NCBI GenBank assembly: GCA_035552275.1
Contig: DASZLR010000104.1
Location: forward strand, 1 to 31,410
DNA: 31,410 nt
Direction of reading: 5' to 3'
From: DASVLX01 sp035552275
GTDB lineage: Bacteria > Actinomycetota > Actinomycetes > Mycobacteriales > Pseudonocardiaceae
Shown: positions 1 through 6,230 of the stretch, piece after piece
Position numbering within the stretch: the stretch's first letter is position 1
How the letters are laid out: the number at the start of each line of letters is the position of its first letter
Translations under genes and position numbers: made by a program
The notes under the pieces: model-generated
What the model was told of the DNA's origin: nothing
Seen by the model: the letters and a program-made list of their open reading frames with translations, nothing else
The model's database searches: none

Positions 1-698
1 TCCGGCTGATCCGGCGAGAGACAGGCGCGCAACCAGCGGGCGTCATCCGCGTCGGTCACGTCGACCGGATCGAGGTCGACGCCGACGCGGGCGACAACCT
101 TGGGCATCGCCCGCGTCGGCAAGAACCGGTCTCCCACGATTGAAGACGACAGTTGCACGGGCGATGACGGGTCACCCAACGACTGCCCGTTGCTGTAGGT
201 GATGCCAACACGATCGACAGTGAGATTGAGTCCGGCCGAACAGCCCACGTCGATCAGCCCAACCGCATTCGCGCCTGCCCGGCGCGCCGCCTCGGCAATG
301 GCCGGATACAGCACGGCGCCGCGTCCGATCTCGTTCGTCAGCGTCCGCCGGCGCGCGGCGATGGCCACGACCGAGTCGGTCAGGCGCAGCAGCGTGTCGA
401 TCGCCGCGTCGGCGGCGGCTTCGCGGTCCGCGGCCGCATAGGCCGCGGCGAGCGCCGGGGCGCGTCCGGCGAGGGCGAGGTCGTGCAGCGCGGCGAGGAT
501 CACCGTGGGGTGCCGCTTGCGCGCCGGCGCCGCCTCGATGGCGCGCAGTGCCTCGTCGGACTCACTCAGGGCGACGGCGACTCGCTCGTACAGCGGCGAT
601 GTTTCGGCAGCGTCGACCTCACCGAAGTGTCGGTACACCTGGGCGAGCGTGCGCGCCCTGCGTACGGGTGCGGCGCTTTCTGTGGTCGGCCCTGACAT
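1..698 (-). CDS. DUF2332 family protein (5' part, runs off the window)
   Basis: The minus strand is open from an ATG at 698 to the window edge, giving 232 residues of N-terminal sequence with no stop. It contains the block I associate with DUF2332: NEIGRGAVLYPAIAEAARR, then VGLIDVGCSAGLNLTVDR, then a VGVDLDPVDVTD segment. The GCSAGLNL stretch looks like a glycine-rich nucleotide or SAM-binding turn, but the biochemical role of the family is not established and I assign none. A TAGGCT hexamer (minus strand, 711-706) ends exactly 7 nt before the ATG and no Shine-Dalgarno is visible, so the mRNA is probably leaderless. The C-terminus lies outside the window. The family call is confident and the function unknown. 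Confidence 0.85.
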   Translation of the reverse strand, partial: MSGPTTESAAPVRRARTLAQVYRHFGEVDAAETSPLYERVAVALSESDEALRAIEAAPARKRHPTVILAALHDLALAGRAPALAAAYAAADREAAADAAIDTLLRLTDSVVAIAARRRTLTNEIGRGAVLYPAIAEAARRAGANAVGLIDVGCSAGLNLTVDRVGITYSNGQSLGDPSSPVQLSSSIVGDRFLPTRAMPKVVARVGVDLDPVDVTDADDARWLRACLSPDQP

Positions 699-705
699 CC
701 CGACC

Positions 706-711
706 AGCCTA
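706..711 (-). promoter_or_regulatory. Putative -10 of leaderless DUF2332 gene
   Basis: TAGGCT on the minus strand is followed by 7 nt and then the ATG at 698. It fits the TAnnnT -10 consensus, and the spacing would place transcription start at or next to the A of the ATG. No ribosome-binding site is visible. Confidence 0.5.
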
Positions 712-792
712 GCCGTCCGAGCGACAACCCCCGAACCAATTACCTGGCACCAGAGCGCCGAGCAGATCCTCGACCGACTCGCCGGCAGGACA

Positions 793-1644
793 CTAGCCGG
801 TCAGGCCCAGCCGGCCACGGTCCAACACGATGTCCCCGGCGCCGTTGGCGGTTCGGAACAACACGCTGTCCCCATCCCGCCAGGCACTGACCACCAGCTC
901 CTCGCCGGGCAGCACCGGCTTGGTAAACCGTCCGTCCACTGTGGCCAGTTGATCCGGGTCGCCGTCGGCGAACTCGCCCAGCAGCAGCCGAACCGTGATG
1001 CCGTAGGTCGCCAGGCCGTGCAGGATCGGCCGCTCGAAGCCGCCCGCCGCGGCGAACGCCGGGTCGGCGTGCAGCGGGTTGCGGTCGCCGGACAGCCGGT
1101 AGATCAGCGCCTGGTTGAGCGCGGTGGGGAAGCGGAGGGTGGCGTCCGGCGCGCGGTCGGGCACCGCGAAGTCGACGGACGGGCCGCGGTCGCCACCGAA
1201 ACCGCCCTCACCGCGGATGAACACCGACGAGCGGGTGGCGAACAGCGGCTGGCCGTCGGCCGGGTCCGAGCCGGTCGTCTCGGTCACCACCAGCGCGCCC
1301 TTGCCCTTGTCGTACACGTCGGTGATCACCCGGCGCAGCTCGATCGTGCCGGCCACCGGCAACGGCCGGTGCACGGTCAGCGTCTGCTCGGCGTGCAGCA
1401 GCTGCGTGTAGTCGACGTCACCCAACTTCAGCGGCGGGCCACCGAACTGGCCCAGCGCGATCGCGTAGGTCGGCAGCACCCGCTGGGTGACGCCGTGCGC
1501 GTACTCGGTGGTGAACGCCAGTTCCTTCGTCGGGTCCAGTTGGCCGGCGCCGACGCCGAGTGCGTAGATCAGCGCGTCGTCGCTGCTCCACGTGCGAGTC
1601 CACGGTCCCTGCTCGACGCCGACGATGCCGCGATCCAGTGCCAT
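793..1644 (-). CDS. MaoC-like (R)-specific enoyl-CoA hydratase, double hot-dog
   Basis: The protein has 283 aa. The ATG at 1644 is preferred because the longer upstream frame overlaps the acyl-CoA dehydrogenase gene and lacks family character. The length fits a tandem hot-dog protein: an N-terminal MaoC-like half (about 1-150) and a C-terminal catalytic half. The hydratase-2 motif is intact at 183-192 (RLSGDRNPLH, with Asp187, Asn189 and His192), followed by the GGFERPILHG loop. Such enzymes add water to trans-2-enoyl-CoA to give (R)-3-hydroxyacyl-CoA, or do the reverse dehydration. The gene lies 50 bp downstream of the acyl-CoA dehydrogenase gene on the same strand, so the pair would perform consecutive oxidation and hydration steps on an acyl-CoA. 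The acyl chain cannot be predicted. Confidence 0.9.
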   Translation of the reverse strand: MALDRGIVGVEQGPWTRTWSSDDALIYALGVGAGQLDPTKELAFTTEYAHGVTQRVLPTYAIALGQFGGPPLKLGDVDYTQLLHAEQTLTVHRPLPVAGTIELRRVITDVYDKGKGALVVTETTGSDPADGQPLFATRSSVFIRGEGGFGGDRGPSVDFAVPDRAPDATLRFPTALNQALIYRLSGDRNPLHADPAFAAAGGFERPILHGLATYGITVRLLLGEFADGDPDQLATVDGRFTKPVLPGEELVVSAWRDGDSVLFRTANGAGDIVLDRGRLGLTG

Positions 1645-1694
1645 GACCGTCCCTGTGGGTTTGTTGGTGGTGGTTGCCGTTGAGTGATCGGGAT

Positions 1695-2867
1695 TCAGCC
1701 AAGCACGCCGCGGACGCTGGCGTGCCCCCTGATCAGATTGCGGGCAATGGTGCGGCGCTGGATCTCGTCGGTGCCCTCGTAGATGCGCAGCAGCCGAAGT
1801 TCCCGGTACCACCGCTCGACCGGCAGTTCCTTGGTGTAGCCCATGCCGCCGTGGATCTGCAGCACCCGGTCCACGATCTCGTTTGCCTTGACACCGCCAT
1901 AGAGCTTGGCCATCGACTGCGCCTGGCGCGAGTCCAGGCCGGCGTCGACCTGCCAGGCGGCCTGCAACACCAGCAGTCGCAACGCCTCGATCTCCACCGC
2001 CGAGTCCGCGATCATCCACTGGATGGCCTGCCGGTCGGCCAGCGGCTCACCGAAGGTGACCCGGGTCTTGGACTGCTCGATGGCCATCTCCACCAGTCGC
2101 TCGCACGAGCCGATCGCGCGGGCCGGCAGCAGGTAGCGGCCCCGGCCGATCCACTGCATGGCCAGTTCGAAGCCGCGGCCGACCTCGCCGAGCACGTTCT
2201 TCTCGGGCACCCGCACGTTGTCGAACACCAGCGCCGCCGGACCCCACTCGCCCATGGTCGCGATCGGTTCGGATTTCCAGCCCATGTCCCGGTCCACCAG
2301 GAAACAGGTCACCCCGCCGTTGGCGCCCTTCTCCTTGTCGTTGACGGCGAACACCATCACGAAGTCGGCTTCGTTGCCCTGGGTGATGAAGGTCTTCTCG
2401 CCGTTGATCACCCACTCGGCGCCGTCCTGGTGCGCCGAGGCGCGGATCGCCCGAGCGTCCGAGCCGGCGCCCGGTTCGGTGATCGCGAAGCAGGAGATCC
2501 GGTCGCCGGCGATGGTCGGGAGCAGGTATCGCTGCCGCTGTTCCTCGGTGCCGTGGTACAGGATGTTGTCGGCGTAGCCGCCGAACCGGAAGGGCACGAA
2601 GGTGCGGCCGAGTTCGGCCTCCAACAGCGCGGTCATCACCGCGGAGAGCCCCATGCCGCCGTACTCGGCCGGGGTCTGCACGCCCCAGAAGCCGGCCTCC
2701 TTGGCCTTCAACTGAAGCTCGCGCAGCTCCGGGCGGGTCAGGCCGGGCGCTCCGTTCCGCTCCCGGCGCAACACCTCGGGCTCCAGCGGCATGATCTCCC
2801 GCCGGACGAAGGTGCGCACCCAGTCGCGGACCTCTTTTTCCTCGGTGGTCAGGGTGAAGTCCACCAT
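1695..2867 (-). CDS. Acyl-CoA dehydrogenase
   Basis: This 390-aa flavoprotein is full length for the family. Recognisable blocks are the FAD/substrate segment CFAITEPGAGSDARAIR near 125-141, the VINGEKTFITQGN block near 153-165, and the C-terminal IHGGMGYTKELPVERWYRELR and IYEGTDEIQRRTIARNL segments. Glu364 lies in the YEGT motif that carries the catalytic base in many members. It would oxidise an acyl-CoA to the 2-enoyl-CoA, passing electrons to ETF. The ATG at 2867 has a good GGGAGG ribosome-binding site (plus strand 2873-2878) at 5 nt. Expression probably starts in the divergent region holding the 2896-2913 palindrome, so the TetR gene at 2952 is the likely regulator. Substrate chain length is unknown. 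Confidence 0.93.
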   Translation of the reverse strand: MVDFTLTTEEKEVRDWVRTFVRREIMPLEPEVLRRERNGAPGLTRPELRELQLKAKEAGFWGVQTPAEYGGMGLSAVMTALLEAELGRTFVPFRFGGYADNILYHGTEEQRQRYLLPTIAGDRISCFAITEPGAGSDARAIRASAHQDGAEWVINGEKTFITQGNEADFVMVFAVNDKEKGANGGVTCFLVDRDMGWKSEPIATMGEWGPAALVFDNVRVPEKNVLGEVGRGFELAMQWIGRGRYLLPARAIGSCERLVEMAIEQSKTRVTFGEPLADRQAIQWMIADSAVEIEALRLLVLQAAWQVDAGLDSRQAQSMAKLYGGVKANEIVDRVLQIHGGMGYTKELPVERWYRELRLLRIYEGTDEIQRRTIARNLIRGHASVRGVLG

Positions 2868-2895
2868 GGGTGCCTCCCGCTACGAACCGAACACT

Positions 2896-2913
2896 GTTAG
2901 GTTATAACCTAAC
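2896..2913. promoter_or_regulatory. 18-bp perfect palindrome, probable TetR operator
   Basis: GTTAGGTTATAACCTAAC equals its own reverse complement over all 18 bp. It sits between the divergent acyl-CoA dehydrogenase and TetR genes, 28 bp from the former and 38 bp from the latter. A palindrome of this size between a TetR gene and its divergent neighbour is the classic operator position. The half-sites look like those of an IdeR iron box, but they abut directly. Confidence 0.75.
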
Positions 2914-2918
2914 CTCGC

Positions 2919-2936
2919 CTTGCGAGGTCTCGCAAG
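2919..2936. promoter_or_regulatory. Second inverted repeat beside the TetR operator
   Basis: CTTGCGAG-GT-CTCGCAAG has 8-bp arms around 2 nt. It starts 5 bp after the palindrome at 2896-2913 and ends 15 bp before the TetR start codon. Its sequence is unrelated to the first palindrome, so it may bind a second regulator or form a hairpin in the TetR leader. Confidence 0.4.
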
Positions 2937-2951
2937 CGTGATGGAGGTGAC

Positions 2952-3602
2952 ATGGGCCGGCCGAGAACACCGGTGTTGAGCCGAGACGGCATTCACGCCG
3001 CCGCGCTCCAGGTGATCGACAGTGACGGGCTCGCGGGCCTGTCGATGCGCAAGCTCGCCGCCGCCCTGGGTGTGCAGGCGGCGTCGTTGTACAGCCACGT
3101 GTCCAGCAAGGAGGAACTGCTGCACGAGGTGGCCAACGGCATCACCGCGAAGGCGGACGTGTCCGCGTTCGCCACTGGCGACTGGCAGGTGGGCGTGCGG
3201 ACCTGGGCGCGCTCCTACCGCGCCGCGCTGGCCGAACATCCCAACATCGTGCCGTTCCTGGCGTACGGACCGCAGCGCCGGGAAGCCGCCTTGCGGATGG
3301 CCGACGCGGTGCACGGTGGCCTGGTGGCGGCCGGGTGGCCGGCCAAGTACGCCACCATGATCGGCGCGGCCACCAAGTACCTCGTGGTCGGCGCGGCGAT
3401 CAGCTCGTTCTCCCGGGGATTCGAGGCCGACGTGCGGATCTACGTCGACCGGTACCCGAATCTGATCGAGGCGCCGGCCCTGCGCGAGCACGCCGACGAG
3501 ATCGACCAGGGCAGCTTCGAACTGGCGGTGGACGCGTTCATCGACGGCCTCGATCAGCGATTCGGCAAGTTGTTGCGCGGCGGGCGGACTCAGTTGACAT
3601 AG
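2952..3602 (+). CDS. TetR family transcriptional regulator
   Basis: The protein has 216 aa. The N-terminal 60 residues form a typical TetR helix-turn-helix domain: basic MGRPRTPVLSRDGI, then LSMRKLAAALGVQAASLYSHVSSKEELL with the recognition helix around AASLYSHV. The remainder is a helical ligand and dimer domain of the tetracycline-repressor-like type, specific to subfamilies and not informative about ligand. The ATG at 2952 follows a GGAGG motif at about 5 nt. The gene is divergent from acyl-CoA dehydrogenase and hydratase genes with a palindromic site between, so I infer local autoregulation and control of those genes, with an acyl-CoA as plausible inducer. The ligand is an inference from context only. 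Confidence 0.9.
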   Translation: MGRPRTPVLSRDGIHAAALQVIDSDGLAGLSMRKLAAALGVQAASLYSHVSSKEELLHEVANGITAKADVSAFATGDWQVGVRTWARSYRAALAEHPNIVPFLAYGPQRREAALRMADAVHGGLVAAGWPAKYATMIGAATKYLVVGAAISSFSRGFEADVRIYVDRYPNLIEAPALREHADEIDQGSFELAVDAFIDGLDQRFGKLLRGGRTQLT

Positions 3603-3610
3603 CTCCGGCA

Positions 3611-3616
3611 TAGGGT
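3611..3616 (+). promoter_or_regulatory. Putative -10 of leaderless LigD-polymerase gene
   Basis: TAGGGT is followed by 7 nt and then the GTG at 3624. There is no Shine-Dalgarno in between, consistent with a leaderless transcript. Confidence 0.5.
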
Positions 3617-3623
3617 CTGGTTC

Positions 3624-4673
3624 GTGCCTGAGCGCGGAACACGCGGAACACGCGGAACAGCTCGTGAACTGGTCGTCGACGGTCCGCACGGCGAGCGGAC
3701 CGTGCGAGTGTCCAATCCGGACAAGGTGTACTTCCCGGACCGGGGCGTCACCAAGCTGCGGGTGGTCGAGTACTACCTGGCCGTCGCCCAACCGCTGCTG
3801 CGGGTGCTGCGGGACCGGCCGACCACGCTGAAGCGGTTTCCGGACGGGGTGACCGGCGATCCGTTCTACGCCAAGCGGATTCCGAAGGGCGCGCCCGACT
3901 GGGTCGAGTCGGTGCGGATCACCTTTCCTTCTGGCCGGACCGCCGACGAGGTCTGTCCGACGGAGCCGGCCGTGCTCGCCTGGGCGGCGAACCTCGGCAC
4001 CTTCGACTTCCACCCGTGGCCGGTGCGCCGGCCGGACGTGGACCATCCGGACGAGTTGCGGGTCGACCTCGATCCGCAGCCGGGCACCACGTTCGCCGAC
4101 GCGGCGCGGGTGGCGGGCGTGCTGCGGGAGGTGTTGGACGAGGCCGGTCTGGTCGGCTATCCCAAGACCTCTGGCGGGCGTGGGGTGCATGTGCTGGTGC
4201 GCATCCGGCCGGAATGGGACTTCATCGCGGTGCGGCACGCGGTGATCGCGCTGGCCCGCGAGGTGGAGCGGCGGGCGCCGGCGGCGGCCACCACGTCGTG
4301 GTGGAAGGAGAATCGCGGCGAGCGGATCTTCCTCGACTACAACCAGGCCGCCCGCGATCGGACCGTCGCCTCGGCCTGGTCGGTGCGCGGCACGCCGCGG
4401 GCCACGGTGTCCATGCCGGTCACCTGGGCGACGCTGCCCGACGTCGAGCCGGACGATTTCGACGTGCTGACCGTGCCGGACCTGCTGGCCCGATCCGGTG
4501 ATCCGCACGAGTCGATCGACGCGCGGGCGTTCGGCATCGAGACGTTGCTGGACTGGTACGAGCGCGACAGCCGGGACCGTGGTCTGGGCGATCTGCCCTA
4601 TCCGCCGGACTATCCGAAGATGGCCGGCGAGCCCACGCGCGTCCAGCCGAGTCGGGCGAAACGGGCCGACTGA
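3624..4673 (+). CDS. ligD: LigD-type primase-polymerase (stand-alone NHEJ polymerase domain)
   Basis: This 349-aa protein is an archaeo-eukaryotic primase-type polymerase matching the polymerase module of bacterial LigD, with no ligase or phosphoesterase module attached. Catalytic features are present: Asp148 and Asp150 in RVDLDPQPG, TSGGRGVHV at 182-190 with His189, and Asp238 in IFLDYNQ. The opening VRVSNPDKVYFPDRGVTKL and KRIPKGAPDWV segments are also typical. Such enzymes fill gaps and add ribonucleotides at double-strand breaks with Ku. No Ku gene is in the window, and a separate ATP-dependent ligase lies at 8854-9954. The GTG start is supported by the -10 seven nt upstream. The N-terminus carries a three-fold Arg-Gly-Thr repeat from a 9-bp tandem repeat. 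Confidence 0.9.
   Translation: MPERGTRGTRGTARELVVDGPHGERTVRVSNPDKVYFPDRGVTKLRVVEYYLAVAQPLLRVLRDRPTTLKRFPDGVTGDPFYAKRIPKGAPDWVESVRITFPSGRTADEVCPTEPAVLAWAANLGTFDFHPWPVRRPDVDHPDELRVDLDPQPGTTFADAARVAGVLREVLDEAGLVGYPKTSGGRGVHVLVRIRPEWDFIAVRHAVIALAREVERRAPAAATTSWWKENRGERIFLDYNQAARDRTVASAWSVRGTPRATVSMPVTWATLPDVEPDDFDVLTVPDLLARSGDPHESIDARAFGIETLLDWYERDSRDRGLGDLPYPPDYPKMAGEPTRVQPSRAKRAD
3633..3659 (+). repeat. Three tandem copies of a 9-bp unit
   Basis: CGCGGAACA is repeated three times without variation, encoding Arg-Gly-Thr x3 at residues 4-12 of the LigD-type polymerase. It looks like slippage-prone coding DNA in a non-conserved N-terminal tail. Confidence 0.85.
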
Positions 4674-4742
4674 TCGGGCCGGGCTGGATCGACTGCCGGG
4701 GCCGTCTGGTCGATTCGGCCGCCGACCTGGCACCCTGTGCGC

Positions 4743-5153
4743 ATGGGCAAGGACGATTGGTCCATCGCGGACGCGTGGAACGGCCTCAGCATGCACTGGC
4801 ATGGCTACGTCGAGCGGGTCGCGCTGGCGCACGCCAAGACTCGGGACCAGCGGCTGGGCACCGAACCGGATGAGGTCATGGTCAATCCGGACGAGGTCGC
4901 CGCCTGGCTGGAAGGCACCATCAAGGCGGCCACCTCGCCAGCGCCGATCAAGGGCGCGACCGTCGAGGACGTCCGGGATTTCGCCGACTCGATGCAGGTC
5001 TGGCGCTCGCTGGCGTCCAACGGCGAGTCGGTGTCGACGGGCGTGCGCGGCCAGATCACCGTCACTGCCGAGGCGGTCACCGAACGGGAATGTGACTGCC
5101 AGGCCTCCGGTCCGGCGCCGGTGTCCCGGCTGAGCAAGGGCCGGCGGCGCTAG
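4743..5153 (+). CDS. Conserved hypothetical protein, about 136 aa
   Basis: I do not recognise this protein. It is 136 aa from the ATG at 4743; an in-frame GTG at 4737 would add two residues. The frame keeps the GC-rich third positions of its neighbours, supporting a real gene. It begins GKDDWSIADAWNGLSMHWHGYVERVALAHA, has no signal peptide or membrane segment, and ends with a CDC pair and a basic tail (SRLSKGRRR). A CACCCT hexamer 6 nt before the ATG could be a weak -10, since no Shine-Dalgarno is seen. It starts 69 bp after the polymerase gene on the same strand, so co-transcription is possible. Function is unknown. Confidence 0.65.
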   Translation: MGKDDWSIADAWNGLSMHWHGYVERVALAHAKTRDQRLGTEPDEVMVNPDEVAAWLEGTIKAATSPAPIKGATVEDVRDFADSMQVWRSLASNGESVSTGVRGQITVTAEAVTERECDCQASGPAPVSRLSKGRRR

Positions 5154-5252
5154 CGGTAGTTCGGGACAGGTGCTGGTCTGCTTCTAGTCACTGTCACCGG
5201 GTGCGGGCAAGATCTCCCCAACAGTCACGACCCGCCAAGGAGTTTTCTCGCC

Positions 5253-5993
5253 ATGCCGCCCCCCAAGTCGAAGTCAACGCCGGCGCCGACGCCGCTGACC
5301 GCCGACCAGATCGACCACCTGCGCACCGAACTCGACGCCGGACGGCTGCCGGCGGTCTGGTTCACCCCGGCCGCGGTCGGGGTCGACGCGGGACGCTCGG
5401 CGAAGGTGGTCGCGTTCACCGATCCGGCGGAGGGCGACTTCATTCAGGTTCGCCCCACCGGTTCCGCCGACGTGATCTCTTTCGGACCCAGCGAGCTGAC
5501 CGTGGAGCGGCCACCGCGCCGGCGCAAGGGAGCCGAGCCGCCCGCCAACGCCCGAACAGGTTCGACCGCCAGGCCCGCCGCTCCTACGGCGATACCCGCG
5601 ACACCGGCGAGCCCACTGAAACCCAGTGCCAGCAAGCAATCCGCCCCCCCGCCCAAGGCGACGGACGAACTGCTCGTCACCCGGGAGCGGCCGACCCGAC
5701 CGACCCGACCGGGCCGGACCCGCCAGCCCAGCCCGGTCACCGTCACCCTGAGTTCCACTCCGGACGGTGAGTGGACCATCGATGTGCTCACCGGGAAGAA
5801 GCGCGCGGTGCGACCCCAGCCGATCGCCGCCTCCGCCGTCGCCGAGGCCGCGCGGGCGCTGGGGCCGGATGTCGCCGAGGCCATCGACAGCGTGCTGGCC
5901 GCCGCCCGCGACCGGCAACGGGACCGGGTCGCGGAGCTGGAAGCCGAACTCGCTTCGGCCCGACGCGCGCTGGCGCAGCTGGCAGAGGGTTGA
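5253..5993 (+). CDS. Conserved actinobacterial hypothetical with Pro-rich linker and coiled-coil tail
   Basis: The protein has 246 aa. Residues 14-85 form a compact N-terminal domain (LTADQIDHLRTELDAGRLPAVWFTPAAVGVDAGRSAKVV then FIQVRPTGSADVISFGPSEL). Residues 86-160 are a Pro/Ala/Arg-rich, probably disordered linker. A short beta-like stretch TVTLSSTPDGEWTIDVLTG follows, then a charged alanine-rich helix from about 185 to the end that could form a coiled coil. It resembles an uncharacterised actinobacterial family (perhaps DUF6319, from memory only). The ATG follows AAGGAG at 5237-5242 with 10-nt spacing. No function can be assigned. The stop precedes the cysteine-rich peptide gene by about 100 bp. 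Confidence 0.75.
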   Translation: MPPPKSKSTPAPTPLTADQIDHLRTELDAGRLPAVWFTPAAVGVDAGRSAKVVAFTDPAEGDFIQVRPTGSADVISFGPSELTVERPPRRRKGAEPPANARTGSTARPAAPTAIPATPASPLKPSASKQSAPPPKATDELLVTRERPTRPTRPGRTRQPSPVTVTLSSTPDGEWTIDVLTGKKRAVRPQPIAASAVAEAARALGPDVAEAIDSVLAAARDRQRDRVAELEAELASARRALAQLAEG

Positions 5994-6027
5994 CCACGGC
6001 CACTCCCCGTGTCCCTCATCTGGCGGT

Positions 6028-6073
6028 GTCAGACATAGCGAACCGCGCATAACGTCAGATAACGACCGTCAGA
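6028..6073 (+). promoter_or_regulatory. Three GTCAGA copies over a candidate promoter for the Cys-rich peptide
   Basis: GTCAGA occurs at 6028-6033, 6054-6059 and 6068-6073. The first lies inside TGTCAGACA, a TGTC/GACA inverted repeat at 6027-6035. The last two belong to an 8-bp direct repeat CGTCAGAT (6053-6060, 6067-6074). TAACGT at 6050-6055 is a possible -10, with the first copy near the -35 position. A repeated regulator site upstream of the 34-aa gene is an inference. Confidence 0.4.
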
Positions 6074-6098
6074 TCCGAGGACATCCAGGAGGTCAATG

Positions 6099-6203
6099 AT
6101 GTCCGAGACCACTTCGCCCGCGCCCGAGAACGCCCCCGGTGGGTGCAGCTGCTGCTCGTCCTGCACCGGACCGTCCTGCGGCTGCTGCTCCAGCTGTAGC
6201 TGA
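6099..6203 (+). CDS. 34-aa cysteine-rich peptide with duplicated CxCCxxC motif
   Basis: This is a short frame with a strong AGGAGG site at 6087-6092. The ATG at 6099 has ideal spacing; another ATG lies directly before it at 6096. The first 15 residues (MSETTSPAPENAPGG) are polar and cysteine-free. The rest is CSCCSSCTGPSCGCCSSC plus a final Ser: eight Cys in 18 residues, arranged as CxCCxxC, TGPS, CxCCxxC. This could be a metal-binding (metallothionein-like) peptide, or a precursor peptide with a Gly-Gly boundary between leader and core. No modification enzyme or exporter gene is adjacent, which weakens the second reading. The ribosome-binding site and exact motif duplication make chance unlikely. 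Function is unproven. Confidence 0.7.
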   Translation: MSETTSPAPENAPGGCSCCSSCTGPSCGCCSSCS

Positions 6204-6214
6204 CGACGAACACG

Positions 6215-6230
6215 CCGCCGGTCACGGCGG
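6215..6230. terminator. Possible hairpin between convergent genes
   Basis: CCGCCG-GTCA-CGGCGG has a 6-bp GC stem and a 4-nt loop. It starts 11 bp after the peptide gene stop and spans the stop codon of the opposing lipoprotein gene. There is no T-run, so intrinsic termination is uncertain. Confidence 0.35.

Noticed and set aside
2896..2913. Possible IdeR iron box upstream of the acyl-CoA dehydrogenase gene
   Set aside because: The half-sites TTAGGTTA and TAACCTAA match the iron box, but the 3-bp centre (GSC) is absent. A TetR gene adjoins the site and the genes are not iron-related, so a TetR operator is the better reading.
6099..6203. Reading the Cys-rich peptide as a thiopeptide or lanthipeptide precursor
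   Set aside because: No cyclodehydratase, lanthionine synthetase, protease or transporter gene flanks it, and the leader is too short for the usual classes. Kept only as an alternative.
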